Shown: positions 36,646 through 44,666 of the stretch, piece by piece
Position numbering within the stretch: the stretch's first letter is position 1
How the letters are laid out: each line of letters begins with the position of its first letter
From: JAPPFW01 sp965231815
Lineage (GTDB): Bacteria; Actinomycetota; Acidimicrobiia; Spongiisociales; Spongiisociaceae
Assembly (NCBI GenBank): GCA_965231815.1
Contig: OZ246890.1
Location: 1,612,001 to 1,676,000, forward strand
Direction: 5' to 3'
DNA: 64,000 bases
Translations under genes and position numbers: made by a program
The notes under the pieces: model-generated
Told to the model about the DNA's origin: nothing
Seen by the model: only the letters and a program-made list of their open reading frames with translations
Databases searched by the model: none

Positions 36646-38250
36646 GTGGCGGACGGAACCTTTGACGGGATCATTGTCGGCGGTGGCTACAACGGACTTA
36701 CGCTGGGCGGTTACATGGCACGGCAGGGTTTGCGCGTTCTGGTCCTCGAGCGGCGGATGGCGTACGGCGGGGCGACCATCACCGAGGAGGTCACCAAACC
36801 CGGCTTCTACCACAACCTGCACGCCAACTTCATCTGGTCCTACGGGCCGCCCCACCAGGACTTCGAATTGCACCGCTACGGCCTCCAGCTGATGCGCGGC
36901 GAGGTTGAGCGAGCGTACCTTTTCGAGGACGGCGCCGAACTCCTCACCTACACGGATGATCCACAGCGCACCTACCGCCAGTTCAAGGATGTCATCCCCA
37001 AGGCCGACCTCGACACGATGGAGGATCTCTACCACCGGTTCCTTACCAAGGTCGAGGAGGAGTTCTACGCACCCCCCAAGCCCACCTCCGAGAGGGGGGT
37101 GGGGCTGGGGGACGCCGACCGGGCCGAGTACCAGAAGATGTGCGACATGAGCGGCCGGGAAGTGCTCGACTACCTGTACGAGAGCGACCGTCTCAAGACG
37201 TGGATCGCCATGAACGCGTGCGTGCGAGGGATGCCCGACTTCGCCACCGGTGTGGGTGACTTCTTCATGCGCTATGCCGCCTCTCCCCGCCTCAGCATCG
37301 TCCGGGGCGGGACTCACCAGATCGCCCGGTCCTTGGCAGCCTTTTTCCACGCGAGCGGGGGGATCATTCTCACCGGGGAGCATGTGGAGAAGATCGTCAT
37401 CGAAGGCGGGCGGGCTGTTGGTGTCCGTACTTCCGAAGGTAAGACCTTCCGCGCCGAGAAGTTCGTGGCCTCGGCGGTCGACCCGCCCGCGACCTTCCTC
37501 CAGATGGTGGGGGAGGAGCACCTCTCGTCCGATATCACGGAGCGGTGCAAGGAGTGGGAGATCGAGTACCACACCGCGCTGTTCGGTTTCCACGCCGCAT
37601 CGGACGTGGCGCCCGACTACTCGACCAAGTACTCGGAGGAGGCCAACAAGGGCCTCGCCATCTTCTTCGGGGTCAACACGCTCGAGGAACTCGACAGGCA
37701 CTGGGAGGAGATCGGGAACGGACAGATCCCTTCGGCGCTGGGTGGCGACGCGTGCTGCCATACCGTGATCGATCCGTCGTATGCCCCCGAGGGTAAGCAC
37801 ACCCTGCTGTTCTGGCAGTTCGGTCCCCCGGCCGACAAGCTCGAGCACGGCGCCAAGACCTACGACGACATAAAGGACGATCTGCTGGAGCGGATGCGTG
37901 CCCGCTGGGCCGAGTATGCGCCCAACCTCACCAGGGACAACATGTTGGGAACCTACGCCTACACCCCCGACGACATCCAGAACCGGATCATCAACATGGT
38001 GGGCGGGGGCTGCCGGCAGGGCGCCTACACGAACGACCAGTGGGGCATCAACCGGCCCTTCCCGGAGGCCAGCGGCTACCGTACCCCCATTGAAGGCCTG
38101 TACATGTGCGGGTCGGCCTGCCATCCGGGAGGCTCGATCCACTTCGGTCCGGGATACAACGCCGCCAACGTCATCGTCGAGGATCTGGGCTTGCAACGCT
38201 GGTGGCCTCCGTACCGCATCCGCGGTAAACCGGTGCTCTCAAGTTCGTAG
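36646..38250 (+). CDS. FAD-dependent oxidoreductase (phytoene desaturase-like fold)
   Basis: A 534-residue flavoprotein. The dinucleotide-binding motif VGGGYNGLTLGGYMARQG (GxGxxG at residues 12-17) is followed by LVLERR, whose Glu binds the ribose. The C-terminal flavin-closing block is GLYMCGSACHPGGSIHFGPG then NAANVIVEDLG, as in the CrtI/phytoene-desaturase-like and carotenoid isomerase branch. The substrate is not necessarily a carotenoid, since many actinobacterial members sit in catabolic clusters. The GTG start follows GGAGAGAG. It begins an operon with the small ferredoxin and the ferredoxin reductase. Confidence 0.9.
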   Translation: MADGTFDGIIVGGGYNGLTLGGYMARQGLRVLVLERRMAYGGATITEEVTKPGFYHNLHANFIWSYGPPHQDFELHRYGLQLMRGEVERAYLFEDGAELLTYTDDPQRTYRQFKDVIPKADLDTMEDLYHRFLTKVEEEFYAPPKPTSERGVGLGDADRAEYQKMCDMSGREVLDYLYESDRLKTWIAMNACVRGMPDFATGVGDFFMRYAASPRLSIVRGGTHQIARSLAAFFHASGGIILTGEHVEKIVIEGGRAVGVRTSEGKTFRAEKFVASAVDPPATFLQMVGEEHLSSDITERCKEWEIEYHTALFGFHAASDVAPDYSTKYSEEANKGLAIFFGVNTLEELDRHWEEIGNGQIPSALGGDACCHTVIDPSYAPEGKHTLLFWQFGPPADKLEHGAKTYDDIKDDLLERMRARWAEYAPNLTRDNMLGTYAYTPDDIQNRIINMVGGGCRQGAYTNDQWGINRPFPEASGYRTPIEGLYMCGSACHPGGSIHFGPGYNAANVIVEDLGLQRWWPPYRIRGKPVLSSS

Positions 38251-38408
38251 GAGAATGCTGAGAAACCCCTCGGTGGCCCGAGCCGGTCCGGCGGCAAGAT
38301 GAGGATCGATGTACTCACCAATCTCCGCTGGATCTGCAAGTGGGGTCGGCATTGATGCGAGCTATAATTCCGGTTGGCAGGAGCTCTTCATCAAGCGGAG
38401 GAATCGGC

Positions 38409-38609
38409 GTGGCGACAATCGAACTCGACCATGCGACATGCATAGTTTCCGGGATGTGCGCGTCGGTGGCGCCGGATCTGTTCCAGGTTGCCGACGACAA
38501 CAGCGAGGTCATCGTGCTTCAGCCGACGGTTCCGGATGACCTGCTCGATGACGCGCTGAACGCGGAAATGTGTTGCCCGGTCGAGGCAATAAGCGTTTGC
38601 AGCGGCTGA
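38409..38609 (+). CDS. Small 3Fe-4S/4Fe-4S type ferredoxin
   Basis: A 66-residue electron carrier starting at the GTG at 38409 (VATIELDHATCIVSGMC), with GGAGGAA just upstream; the longer frame from 38340 lacks support. Cysteines occur in CIVSGMC and in the C-terminal CCPVEAISV block. The C-x5-C...CP spacing is that of the single-cluster ferredoxins that serve cytochromes P450 and Rieske oxygenases in actinobacteria (usually 3Fe-4S). It precedes the reductase gene by about 170 bp. Together they could deliver electrons to the Rieske oxygenase at 33.6 kb or to an enzyme outside the window. Confidence 0.88.
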   Translation: MATIELDHATCIVSGMCASVAPDLFQVADDNSEVIVLQPTVPDDLLDDALNAEMCCPVEAISVCSG

Positions 38610-38778
38610 GCCCGCTCGGGGTGGCGAGTGTACCGCAACAAGCGTCACCACGGATGGGCGTAAGACGAGGGGTGCGCCGTGGTTGAGATACCGGCCCGCC
38701 CCGCGAGTTCAACGTGAAGCTGAAGGCTCGGTTGCCCGTCTTCCCGCCGGCCGTGCCGCCTGAGATCGACAATCCCCG

Positions 38779-40017
38779 GTGGAGTTGACCGACAGGGTGA
38801 CCGCTCCCGCTCCTCCGTCAGTCGTAATCGTCGGTGCATCTCTGGGCGGTCTGCGTACGGCCTCGACCCTGCGCAGGCTCGGCTTCGATGGACGGATCAC
38901 CCTGGCGGGTGACGAACCGCACCTGCCCTACGACCGGCCTCCCCTCTCCAAGGAGGTACTCACCGGCGAGAAACGGCCGGAAGACGCCATCTTCCGGACT
39001 GCCGGTTTCTTTGAGGAGCAAGGGATCGAGTTGCGGCTCGGCTCTCCGGCCGTTGCCATAGACGGCGACGCCCGCAGCATCACTCTGGCCACCGGCGAGC
39101 GGCTCGGCTACGACGCGGCTGTCATAGCCACCGGTGCCCGAGCCCGGGTGCTCCCCGGCGTCGGGAGCATCCCCGGGGTCCATGTGATGCGAACGCTCGA
39201 CGACTCGGGCGCCATCCGGTCGGCCCTTGACGATGCCCGCCATCTGGTGGTGGTGGGAGCTGGGTTTATCGGCAGCGAAGTCGCGGCGAGTGCCCGCAGC
39301 CGGGGAATCGACGTGACGATCATAGAAGCCGCCGACCAACCCCTGGTCATGGCGGTCGGCGCCGAAGTAGGACAGCGTTGCGCCGCGCTTCACAGTGTCG
39401 ACGGCGCCGAACTTCGTTGCGGGGTGGGCGTTGCGGGGGTCGAAGCTTCCGCCGAGGGTCTGGCCGTTCACCTCTCGGACGGGACCTCGGTTCCGTGCGA
39501 CGTGGTGGTGGTGGGAATCGGAGTGATCCCCAACATCGAGTGGCTGGTCGGTTCTGGTGTCGAGACGGACCGGGCAGTGGTCTGCGACCGGTACATGCGG
39601 ACCTCCCTCCCCGGCGTGTATGCCCTCGGTGACCTGGCTTCCTGGCACAACCCCCGGTTCGGGCAGCGGATGAGGGTCGAGCACTGGACCAACACGGTAG
39701 AGCAATCCACCACCGTGGCTCGAAACATTATCAACGCGTTCGCCGGGAACGAACCGGTCGCCTATTCGGGTGTTCCCTACTTCTGGTCCGACCAGTACGG
39801 GCACCGCCTCCAACTGGTCGGCCTGGCCTCCCGTGACGAGGTTGTGTTCGTCCACGACCCGCCCGACGAGCCGGCCCTCATGGCCCTCTACCGACGGGGA
39901 GACCGGCTCGGGGGCGCCTTCGCCATCGACATGATGGGACCCTTGATGAAGATGCGCAGACTGCTTCTCCAAGATGCCTCCTTCGACGATGCAGTCCGGT
40001 TCGCGTCTGCACTCTGA
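38779..40017 (+). CDS. FAD-dependent ferredoxin reductase
   Basis: A 412-residue NAD(P)H:ferredoxin reductase of the rubredoxin/putidaredoxin-reductase type. FAD-binding VVIVGASLGGLRTASTLRRL is at about residues 15-34, DRPPLSKEVLTG at about 53, IATGARAR, the NAD(P)H-binding VVVGAGFIGSEVAASARSRG at about 155-175, and GVYALGDLASW with the FAD-binding Asp. The C-terminal domain has VEHWTNTVEQSTTVARN and PYFWSDQYG, typical of oxygenase-coupled reductases. GTG start at 38779. It should reduce the adjacent small ferredoxin. Confidence 0.94.
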   Translation: MELTDRVTAPAPPSVVIVGASLGGLRTASTLRRLGFDGRITLAGDEPHLPYDRPPLSKEVLTGEKRPEDAIFRTAGFFEEQGIELRLGSPAVAIDGDARSITLATGERLGYDAAVIATGARARVLPGVGSIPGVHVMRTLDDSGAIRSALDDARHLVVVGAGFIGSEVAASARSRGIDVTIIEAADQPLVMAVGAEVGQRCAALHSVDGAELRCGVGVAGVEASAEGLAVHLSDGTSVPCDVVVVGIGVIPNIEWLVGSGVETDRAVVCDRYMRTSLPGVYALGDLASWHNPRFGQRMRVEHWTNTVEQSTTVARNIINAFAGNEPVAYSGVPYFWSDQYGHRLQLVGLASRDEVVFVHDPPDEPALMALYRRGDRLGGAFAIDMMGPLMKMRRLLLQDASFDDAVRFASAL

Positions 40018-40353
40018 CACTCGGGCGGGGCCGCGGGCGACTTCCCGCCCATCCGGATGCGATTCCGGCTGAATTCGGCCAAGGGTGCGCTGTCCACCCC
40101 GTGGCCGATCTCGTGGCCGAGGAACCTATCGACCAAGCTAGGCGCCGAGATATCGTTCGGTTCAATGGGTTGTACGCTCATGACTTACGGGGCCGGGTCA
40201 CGCCCGTTCCGGTAACCCGTGGTCGGCGGTACAGATGCGTGCGAAGTGGTCGCCGTCGCGCGATAGCCCGTACCGTTGCGGAACGTCTCCGATGCCTAGC
40301 GGTTCGGAAGTAGTAACCTAGAAATGTCAAACGGTTTCTAACATGGGGAAACA
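40018..40353. other. Intergenic region upstream of gdhA
   Basis: 336 bp with no gene I can support; a 70-codon frame at 40101-40313 is Arg-rich and unconvincing. The right end holds the gdhA leader, with GGGGAAAC before the ATG and a weak A/T-rich stretch (AACCTAGAAATG) near 40315. No repeat, RNA or terminator was recognised. Confidence 0.5.
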
Positions 40354-41622
40354 ATGGTAACTAACGAGATGGAGTGGGATTCCCCCATGTACAGGGAGGC
40401 GGCGTCACAGTTCGATAACGTGGCCGAGTTGATGAGCCTGGACGACAACGTTCGCGAGCGGCTCGGCAAGCCTCAACGTTCCCTCGTGGTCACCTTCCCG
40501 TACCGCACCGATGAGTACTCGAAGGTCAGGACCGCTTTCGGTTACCGGGTCCAGCATGTCTTGACTATGGGACCCACCAAAGGGGGGATCAGGTTCGCGC
40601 CGGATGTGAATCTCGGGGAGGTGGCGGCTCTCGCCATGCTCATGACCTGGAAATGTGCCCTCGTCGGTCTCCCTTTCGGGGGTGCCAAAGGCGGGGTGAG
40701 GATCGATCCCCACCAACTCTCCAGGACCGAACTGCAACGGGTAACGAGGCGATACACCGCCGAGGTGATCAACATGATCGGGCCTCAAAAGGATATACCG
40801 GCGCCTGATCTGGGGACCGATGAACAGGTGATGGCTTGGATCATGGATACCTATAGCCAGAACCAGGGTTACGCGGTCCCGGCGGTGGTAACCGGTAAAC
40901 CACCTGAATTGGGTGGTTCCGTAGCCCGCCGGGAGGCGACCGGGCGCGGGATAATCAGCTTGTTGCCCTCGGCGGCTCTCCAGTGCGGGGTGACGGTCGA
41001 CGAAGCCCGGGTGGTTATCCAGGGATTCGGGAACGTGGGTCGTTACGCGGCCATCGCAGCAGCCGAACTGGGTTGCCGAGTGATAGGAGTGGGAGACCTG
41101 ACCGGCACGGTTCACAACGGTAACGGTTTGGAGGTCGGCAAGCTGATTCGTCACGCTGATCGCACCGGAGGTGTGGGAGGATTCCCCGGCGCCGATGCCA
41201 TCAGTTACGACAAGTTGTTCGCTCTGGAATGTGACGTGCTGATACCTGCGGCGGTGGGAAGCGTGATAACCGGCGCCAACGTTGATTCGATCAAGGCGAA
41301 GCTGATATTGGAAGGCGCCAACAACCCCACCACTCTCGAGGCGGATCGGGTACTGAATGACAACGGGGTCCTTGTAGTACCCGACATCCTCTGCAACGCC
41401 GGAGGCGTTACCGTTTCCTATTTTGAATGGGTTCAGGACCTTCAGAATTACTTCTGGTCGGAGAACGAGATCGTTAGCCGGTTGCGGGAGATCTTGATCC
41501 GGGCTTTCGAGGAGGTTCTGGAGCTTTCTATCCGCGAGGGCCTCGACATGCGGACCGCAGCCTTGATGATCGGCATCCGGCGGGTGGCGGGCGCCAAGCT
41601 GGTCAGGGGGGTTTACCCGTAA
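40354..41622 (+). CDS. gdhA: Glutamate dehydrogenase (Glu/Leu/Phe/Val dehydrogenase family)
   Basis: A 422-residue enzyme interconverting glutamate and 2-oxoglutarate plus ammonia, or acting on a branched or aromatic amino acid. The signature GPTKGGIRFAPDVNLGEVAA then LPFGGAKGGVRIDP carries the catalytic lysines. PAPDLGTDEQVMAWIMDTYS supplies the catalytic Asp, and VIQGFGNVGRYAA is the NAD(P)-binding loop. The length of about 420 is that of the NAD-type hexameric group. The start at ATG 40354 follows GGGGAAACA. It is monocistronic and convergent with the nuclease gene. Confidence 0.93.
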   Translation: MVTNEMEWDSPMYREAASQFDNVAELMSLDDNVRERLGKPQRSLVVTFPYRTDEYSKVRTAFGYRVQHVLTMGPTKGGIRFAPDVNLGEVAALAMLMTWKCALVGLPFGGAKGGVRIDPHQLSRTELQRVTRRYTAEVINMIGPQKDIPAPDLGTDEQVMAWIMDTYSQNQGYAVPAVVTGKPPELGGSVARREATGRGIISLLPSAALQCGVTVDEARVVIQGFGNVGRYAAIAAAELGCRVIGVGDLTGTVHNGNGLEVGKLIRHADRTGGVGGFPGADAISYDKLFALECDVLIPAAVGSVITGANVDSIKAKLILEGANNPTTLEADRVLNDNGVLVVPDILCNAGGVTVSYFEWVQDLQNYFWSENEIVSRLREILIRAFEEVLELSIREGLDMRTAALMIGIRRVAGAKLVRGVYP

Positions 41623-41696
41623 CAGGCGATACAGGGCTAGGCGTCGGCATAATCTTCCCTACTGGTGTCGGGCCTGCTCGTCGGCTACCTACTCGC

Positions 41697-42608
41697 TCAG
41701 CCGGCCGACGAACCGTTGGATGAGGGGGGCCTGGTCTTCGAATCTTCGGGAACCGAGTAAGCCGGACAGATTTCCTGGAACGAGCACCAATTACATATGA
41801 AGGAAGGGCGGGGAGGGAAGTAGTTCTGCTTGATGGCCTGCCGGATGCGTTCGGTTAGTGCCAACAGTTGCCGTTCGACTCCGTCCAGCATCCGGTCGTC
41901 GACCGGTATCGAATAGACCGTCGAGTTGCCGAGGTAAAGGAGACGAAGTTCCGCCGGGGTCCGACCCCACCTGCGCCTGACGAGCAGAGCGTACACCTTG
42001 AGTGCGTAGAAAGCCTGGAGTGCGTAGCGATGTGAAGGAGCTTTACCGGTCTTGTAGTCGGTTATGACCAGCTGCCCGTCTTCCCGTTCGTCCATGCGGT
42101 CAAGAATGCCTCGGATGATGACGGGTCCCAGATCGTCGGACATCGCTATTTCGTTCCCGAGGGGGTTTATCGATGCCGGATCCTCCAGAGCGAGGTAGTT
42201 GGCCACCACTTCCAGGCTCTCGATGCCCCAAGCCCGCTCCTCCTCGACCGTCTCGAAGAGTTCGGCGTAGTCCGGCTCGTTTCGCAGACCGGTCCATACT
42301 TCGCGGAACAGGTCAAAGAGCCGTTCCGCGGTCCGCTCGTCACCGGGCAGGTTGAATAATCGCTCCAACGCGAGATGGGCAGTCGTGCCTCTGGCCTGGG
42401 CTCGGGAAGGCGCTTCAGGGATCCGGTCGATGGACCGGTATTGAAACAGTCGGGGGCACTGCTTGAAGCTAGCGGCGCGACTCGGGGAGAGGGTTTCGAG
42501 GGTCCGGTCATCGGGGCCGGAGGAGAAATATTCGGCGCCGTCGGCTACTCCGTTAATGGATACCGACGACGGTCGGGTTTTGGTCGGCATGACGGAGGTT
42601 AATGACAT
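41697..42608 (-). CDS. RecB-family Fe-S nuclease (PD-(D/E)XK)
   Basis: About 303 residues from the ATG at 42608; a TTG at 42668 and an ATG at 42590 are alternatives, and none has a good ribosome-binding site. LSPSRAASFKQCPRLFQYRS supplies the first cluster cysteine. RGTTAHLALERLF has the conserved His, GILDRMDEREDGQLVITDYK the D...DxK catalytic residues, and CNWCSFQEICP the last three cysteines of a 4Fe-4S cluster. It is the stand-alone counterpart of the nuclease domain in AdnA/AdnB and resembles Cas4 in layout, but no CRISPR genes are nearby. A role in DNA repair or end processing is likely. Confidence 0.87.
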   Translation of the reverse strand: MSLTSVMPTKTRPSSVSINGVADGAEYFSSGPDDRTLETLSPSRAASFKQCPRLFQYRSIDRIPEAPSRAQARGTTAHLALERLFNLPGDERTAERLFDLFREVWTGLRNEPDYAELFETVEEERAWGIESLEVVANYLALEDPASINPLGNEIAMSDDLGPVIIRGILDRMDEREDGQLVITDYKTGKAPSHRYALQAFYALKVYALLVRRRWGRTPAELRLLYLGNSTVYSIPVDDRMLDGVERQLLALTERIRQAIKQNYFPPRPSFICNWCSFQEICPAYSVPEDSKTRPPSSNGSSAG

Positions 42609-42712
42609 AGCTGTAACTATATACGAGCCAGGGGACACGGGCCGGTGTCGATGGGATGACTTCAACAACGCTCAGCGAGTTCGGTACGGTTCAGGGATAT
42701 GGTCACCGAGGG

Positions 42713-44311
42713 CTAGTTGATCCTTCGACCGTGTCCCTCCCACTCCGGGTCGCGTAGAGCGAACTTCTGGATCTTGCCGGTCGAGGTCTTGGGGAGGGAC
42801 TCCACCAACTCCACCATGTCAGGCGCCTTGAAGCGGGCCAATCTTGCTCTGACGTGATCGATGATCTCCTGAGGAGTCGTGCGTAGGCCGGGTTTCAGAG
42901 CCACGAACGCCTTCGGGCGTTCTCCCCACCGCTCGTGAGGAACAGCCACCACCGCGCACTCCATTACCGCGGGATGGTTGGCGATCGCCTTCTCTACCTC
43001 GATGGTGGAGATGTTCTCCCCACCGGAGATGATTATGTCCTTGGAACGGTCACGCAGGTCGATGTAGCGGTCCGGATGCCAGACGGCGATGTCCCCCGAG
43101 TGGAAGAAGCCGCCTCGGAAGGCCTCATCTGTCGCTTCGGGGTTGTCGAAGTAACCCTTCATCACGTTGTTGCCCCGCATCACGACCTCACCCATCGCCG
43201 AGGCGTCCATCGGGATGTCCCGCATGCCTTCGTCGACGACCCGGGTCGGATCGGCGATGATATAGGAGACTCCTTGGCGAGCGAGGAATGCGGCTCGCTC
43301 CGTTGTGGGCATCGCATCGAGTCCTGGCTGAATCTCGCAGACGGTGTGGGGTCCATAGGTCTCCGTGAGGCCGTATACATGCACGATCCGCGCTCCGAGT
43401 CCTTCCATCGCCTCGATAATCGTCGGGCTGGGCGGTGCTCCGGCGGTGGTGATAGTGACCGGCTGCGGGAAGGTACGGGCTTCCGGAGCGTTGACCAGAC
43501 CGATCAGAATCGTGGGCGCCGCGTTGAAGTGGGTTACGCCGTACTCGTCGATCAATGACCAGATCAGGCCCGGATCGACTCTAGGTAGGCATATGTGGGT
43601 AGCGCCTATCGCGGTGACCGCCCAGGGAGTGCACCATCCGTTGCAGTGGAACATCGGAAGGGTCCATAGGTATACGGAAGTGGGTGCGAATCCGGAGTGG
43701 ATGACCTCCCCCAGCGAGTTGAGATAGGCTCCCCGGTGGGTGTACATGACCCCTTTGGGCCGGCCGGTGGTCCCCGACGTGTAGTTGATCGAAATGGTGC
43801 GTTCCTCGTCGTCCACCGTCCATGGGAGGGCACGATCGGACCCACGCTCCATGAACCGGGAGTAGGGGACGGTGTCGAACCCGACATCCACGCGGTCCCG
43901 ATCGATGGAAATGGTTTCTACGATGCTGGACAAGTCGCGGGCCACACCGGCAATCCCGGCCAGAAGGGACGATTCCCCCACCAGGATTCTGGAGCCGGAA
44001 TGGTCGAGGATGTAGCGGATCTCCTCTGGAGAGAGCCGGGTATTGACAGCTACCAGAACGGCGCCGAGTAGCGGGACCGCGAAGTGTGCCAGCAGCATCT
44101 CCGGGATGTTGGAGCACAGGAAGGCCACCCGATCGCCGGGCGTGATTCCGGACTGCGCCAACGCATTGGCCAACCGGGTGGTTTCGGCGGCCATCTCCCG
44201 ATAGGTTATCCGGCGGTCCCCGTCCACGATGGCCGTCTTGTGCGGGAAGACGAGGGAGGAACGTTCGAGGAAGGAAAGAGGGGTCAACTCGGTTCGGTAG
44301 ACGGAAGCCAT
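42713..44311 (-). CDS. Acyl-CoA synthetase (AMP-binding), first copy
   Basis: A 532-residue ATP-dependent acid:CoA ligase. The AMP-binding signature INYTSGTTGRPKGVMYTHRG is at about residues 170-190, VYGLTETYGP at about 305, and FHSGDIAVWHPDRYIDLRDR then IISGGENISTIEVEKAI in the hinge region. The catalytic Lys lies in LPKTSTGKIQKFALR near the end. The family here looks like medium-chain or aromatic acid ligases (AlkK-like). It starts at ATG 44311. It is divergent from a second ligase gene, with a MITE-like element inserted between the two starts. Confidence 0.93.
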   Translation of the reverse strand: MASVYRTELTPLSFLERSSLVFPHKTAIVDGDRRITYREMAAETTRLANALAQSGITPGDRVAFLCSNIPEMLLAHFAVPLLGAVLVAVNTRLSPEEIRYILDHSGSRILVGESSLLAGIAGVARDLSSIVETISIDRDRVDVGFDTVPYSRFMERGSDRALPWTVDDEERTISINYTSGTTGRPKGVMYTHRGAYLNSLGEVIHSGFAPTSVYLWTLPMFHCNGWCTPWAVTAIGATHICLPRVDPGLIWSLIDEYGVTHFNAAPTILIGLVNAPEARTFPQPVTITTAGAPPSPTIIEAMEGLGARIVHVYGLTETYGPHTVCEIQPGLDAMPTTERAAFLARQGVSYIIADPTRVVDEGMRDIPMDASAMGEVVMRGNNVMKGYFDNPEATDEAFRGGFFHSGDIAVWHPDRYIDLRDRSKDIIISGGENISTIEVEKAIANHPAVMECAVVAVPHERWGERPKAFVALKPGLRTTPQEIIDHVRARLARFKAPDMVELVESLPKTSTGKIQKFALRDPEWEGHGRRIN

Positions 44312-44335
44312 ATCCTGGGAGGCTACCCGACCGCT

Positions 44336-44543
44336 AGCCCTGATTATTCAGGTTTCCAACAGACCGACGCACATAACACCAGTTCGACCTCACAATAAGG
44401 AGAATCGCACTGTTCACCCGGCAGGTGAATCTCCACACCGGACCGGGATAGGAGATATTGATAGCTGTATCGCCTGGTCAGGGCGCTATTATGGCCCCAC
44501 TCCACCCATCCTCCAAACCCCTATCCATGAATAATCGGGGCTA
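44336..44543. mobile_element. MITE-like element (non-autonomous), about 208 bp
   Basis: The left terminus TAGCCCTGATTATTCAGG and the right terminus CATGAATAATCGGGGCTA are imperfect inverted repeats enclosing about 170 bp without a gene. Internal palindrome TTCACCCGGCAGGTGAAT at 44413-44430. The right terminus, inverted, matches the mobile-element end at 63771 in 18 of 19 bases. That element also carries the palindrome (TTCACCTGGTGGGTGAAT). Both ends are flanked by TA, which could be part of the terminus or a TA target duplication. It lies in the 355-bp gap between two divergent acyl-CoA ligase genes and may supply promoter sequence. Confidence 0.68.
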
Positions 44544-44666
44544 CAGGAGGCGGGATCGAGCGGAGGGGAGAAACGTAAGGGGGCCGCTACCGGACCGTCT
44601 CCGCGTACGCGGGACTGACCGGGTGAATTGGCTCGCTACCCTGTAGCTACCTGACGGAAGGAGGAC

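Noticed and set aside
36604..38196. Open frame of 530 codons on the minus strand
   Set aside because: It is the antisense shadow of the FAD oxidoreductase gene. It is His/Val/Gly-rich with no recognisable domain, while the plus strand has clear motifs.
38818..40020. Open frame of 400 codons on the minus strand
   Set aside because: Antisense shadow of the ferredoxin reductase, which has complete FAD and NAD(P) motifs.
41697..42608. RecB-like Fe-S nuclease considered as Cas4
   Set aside because: The cluster and nuclease residues fit both groups, but no cas gene or repeat array is anywhere in the window.
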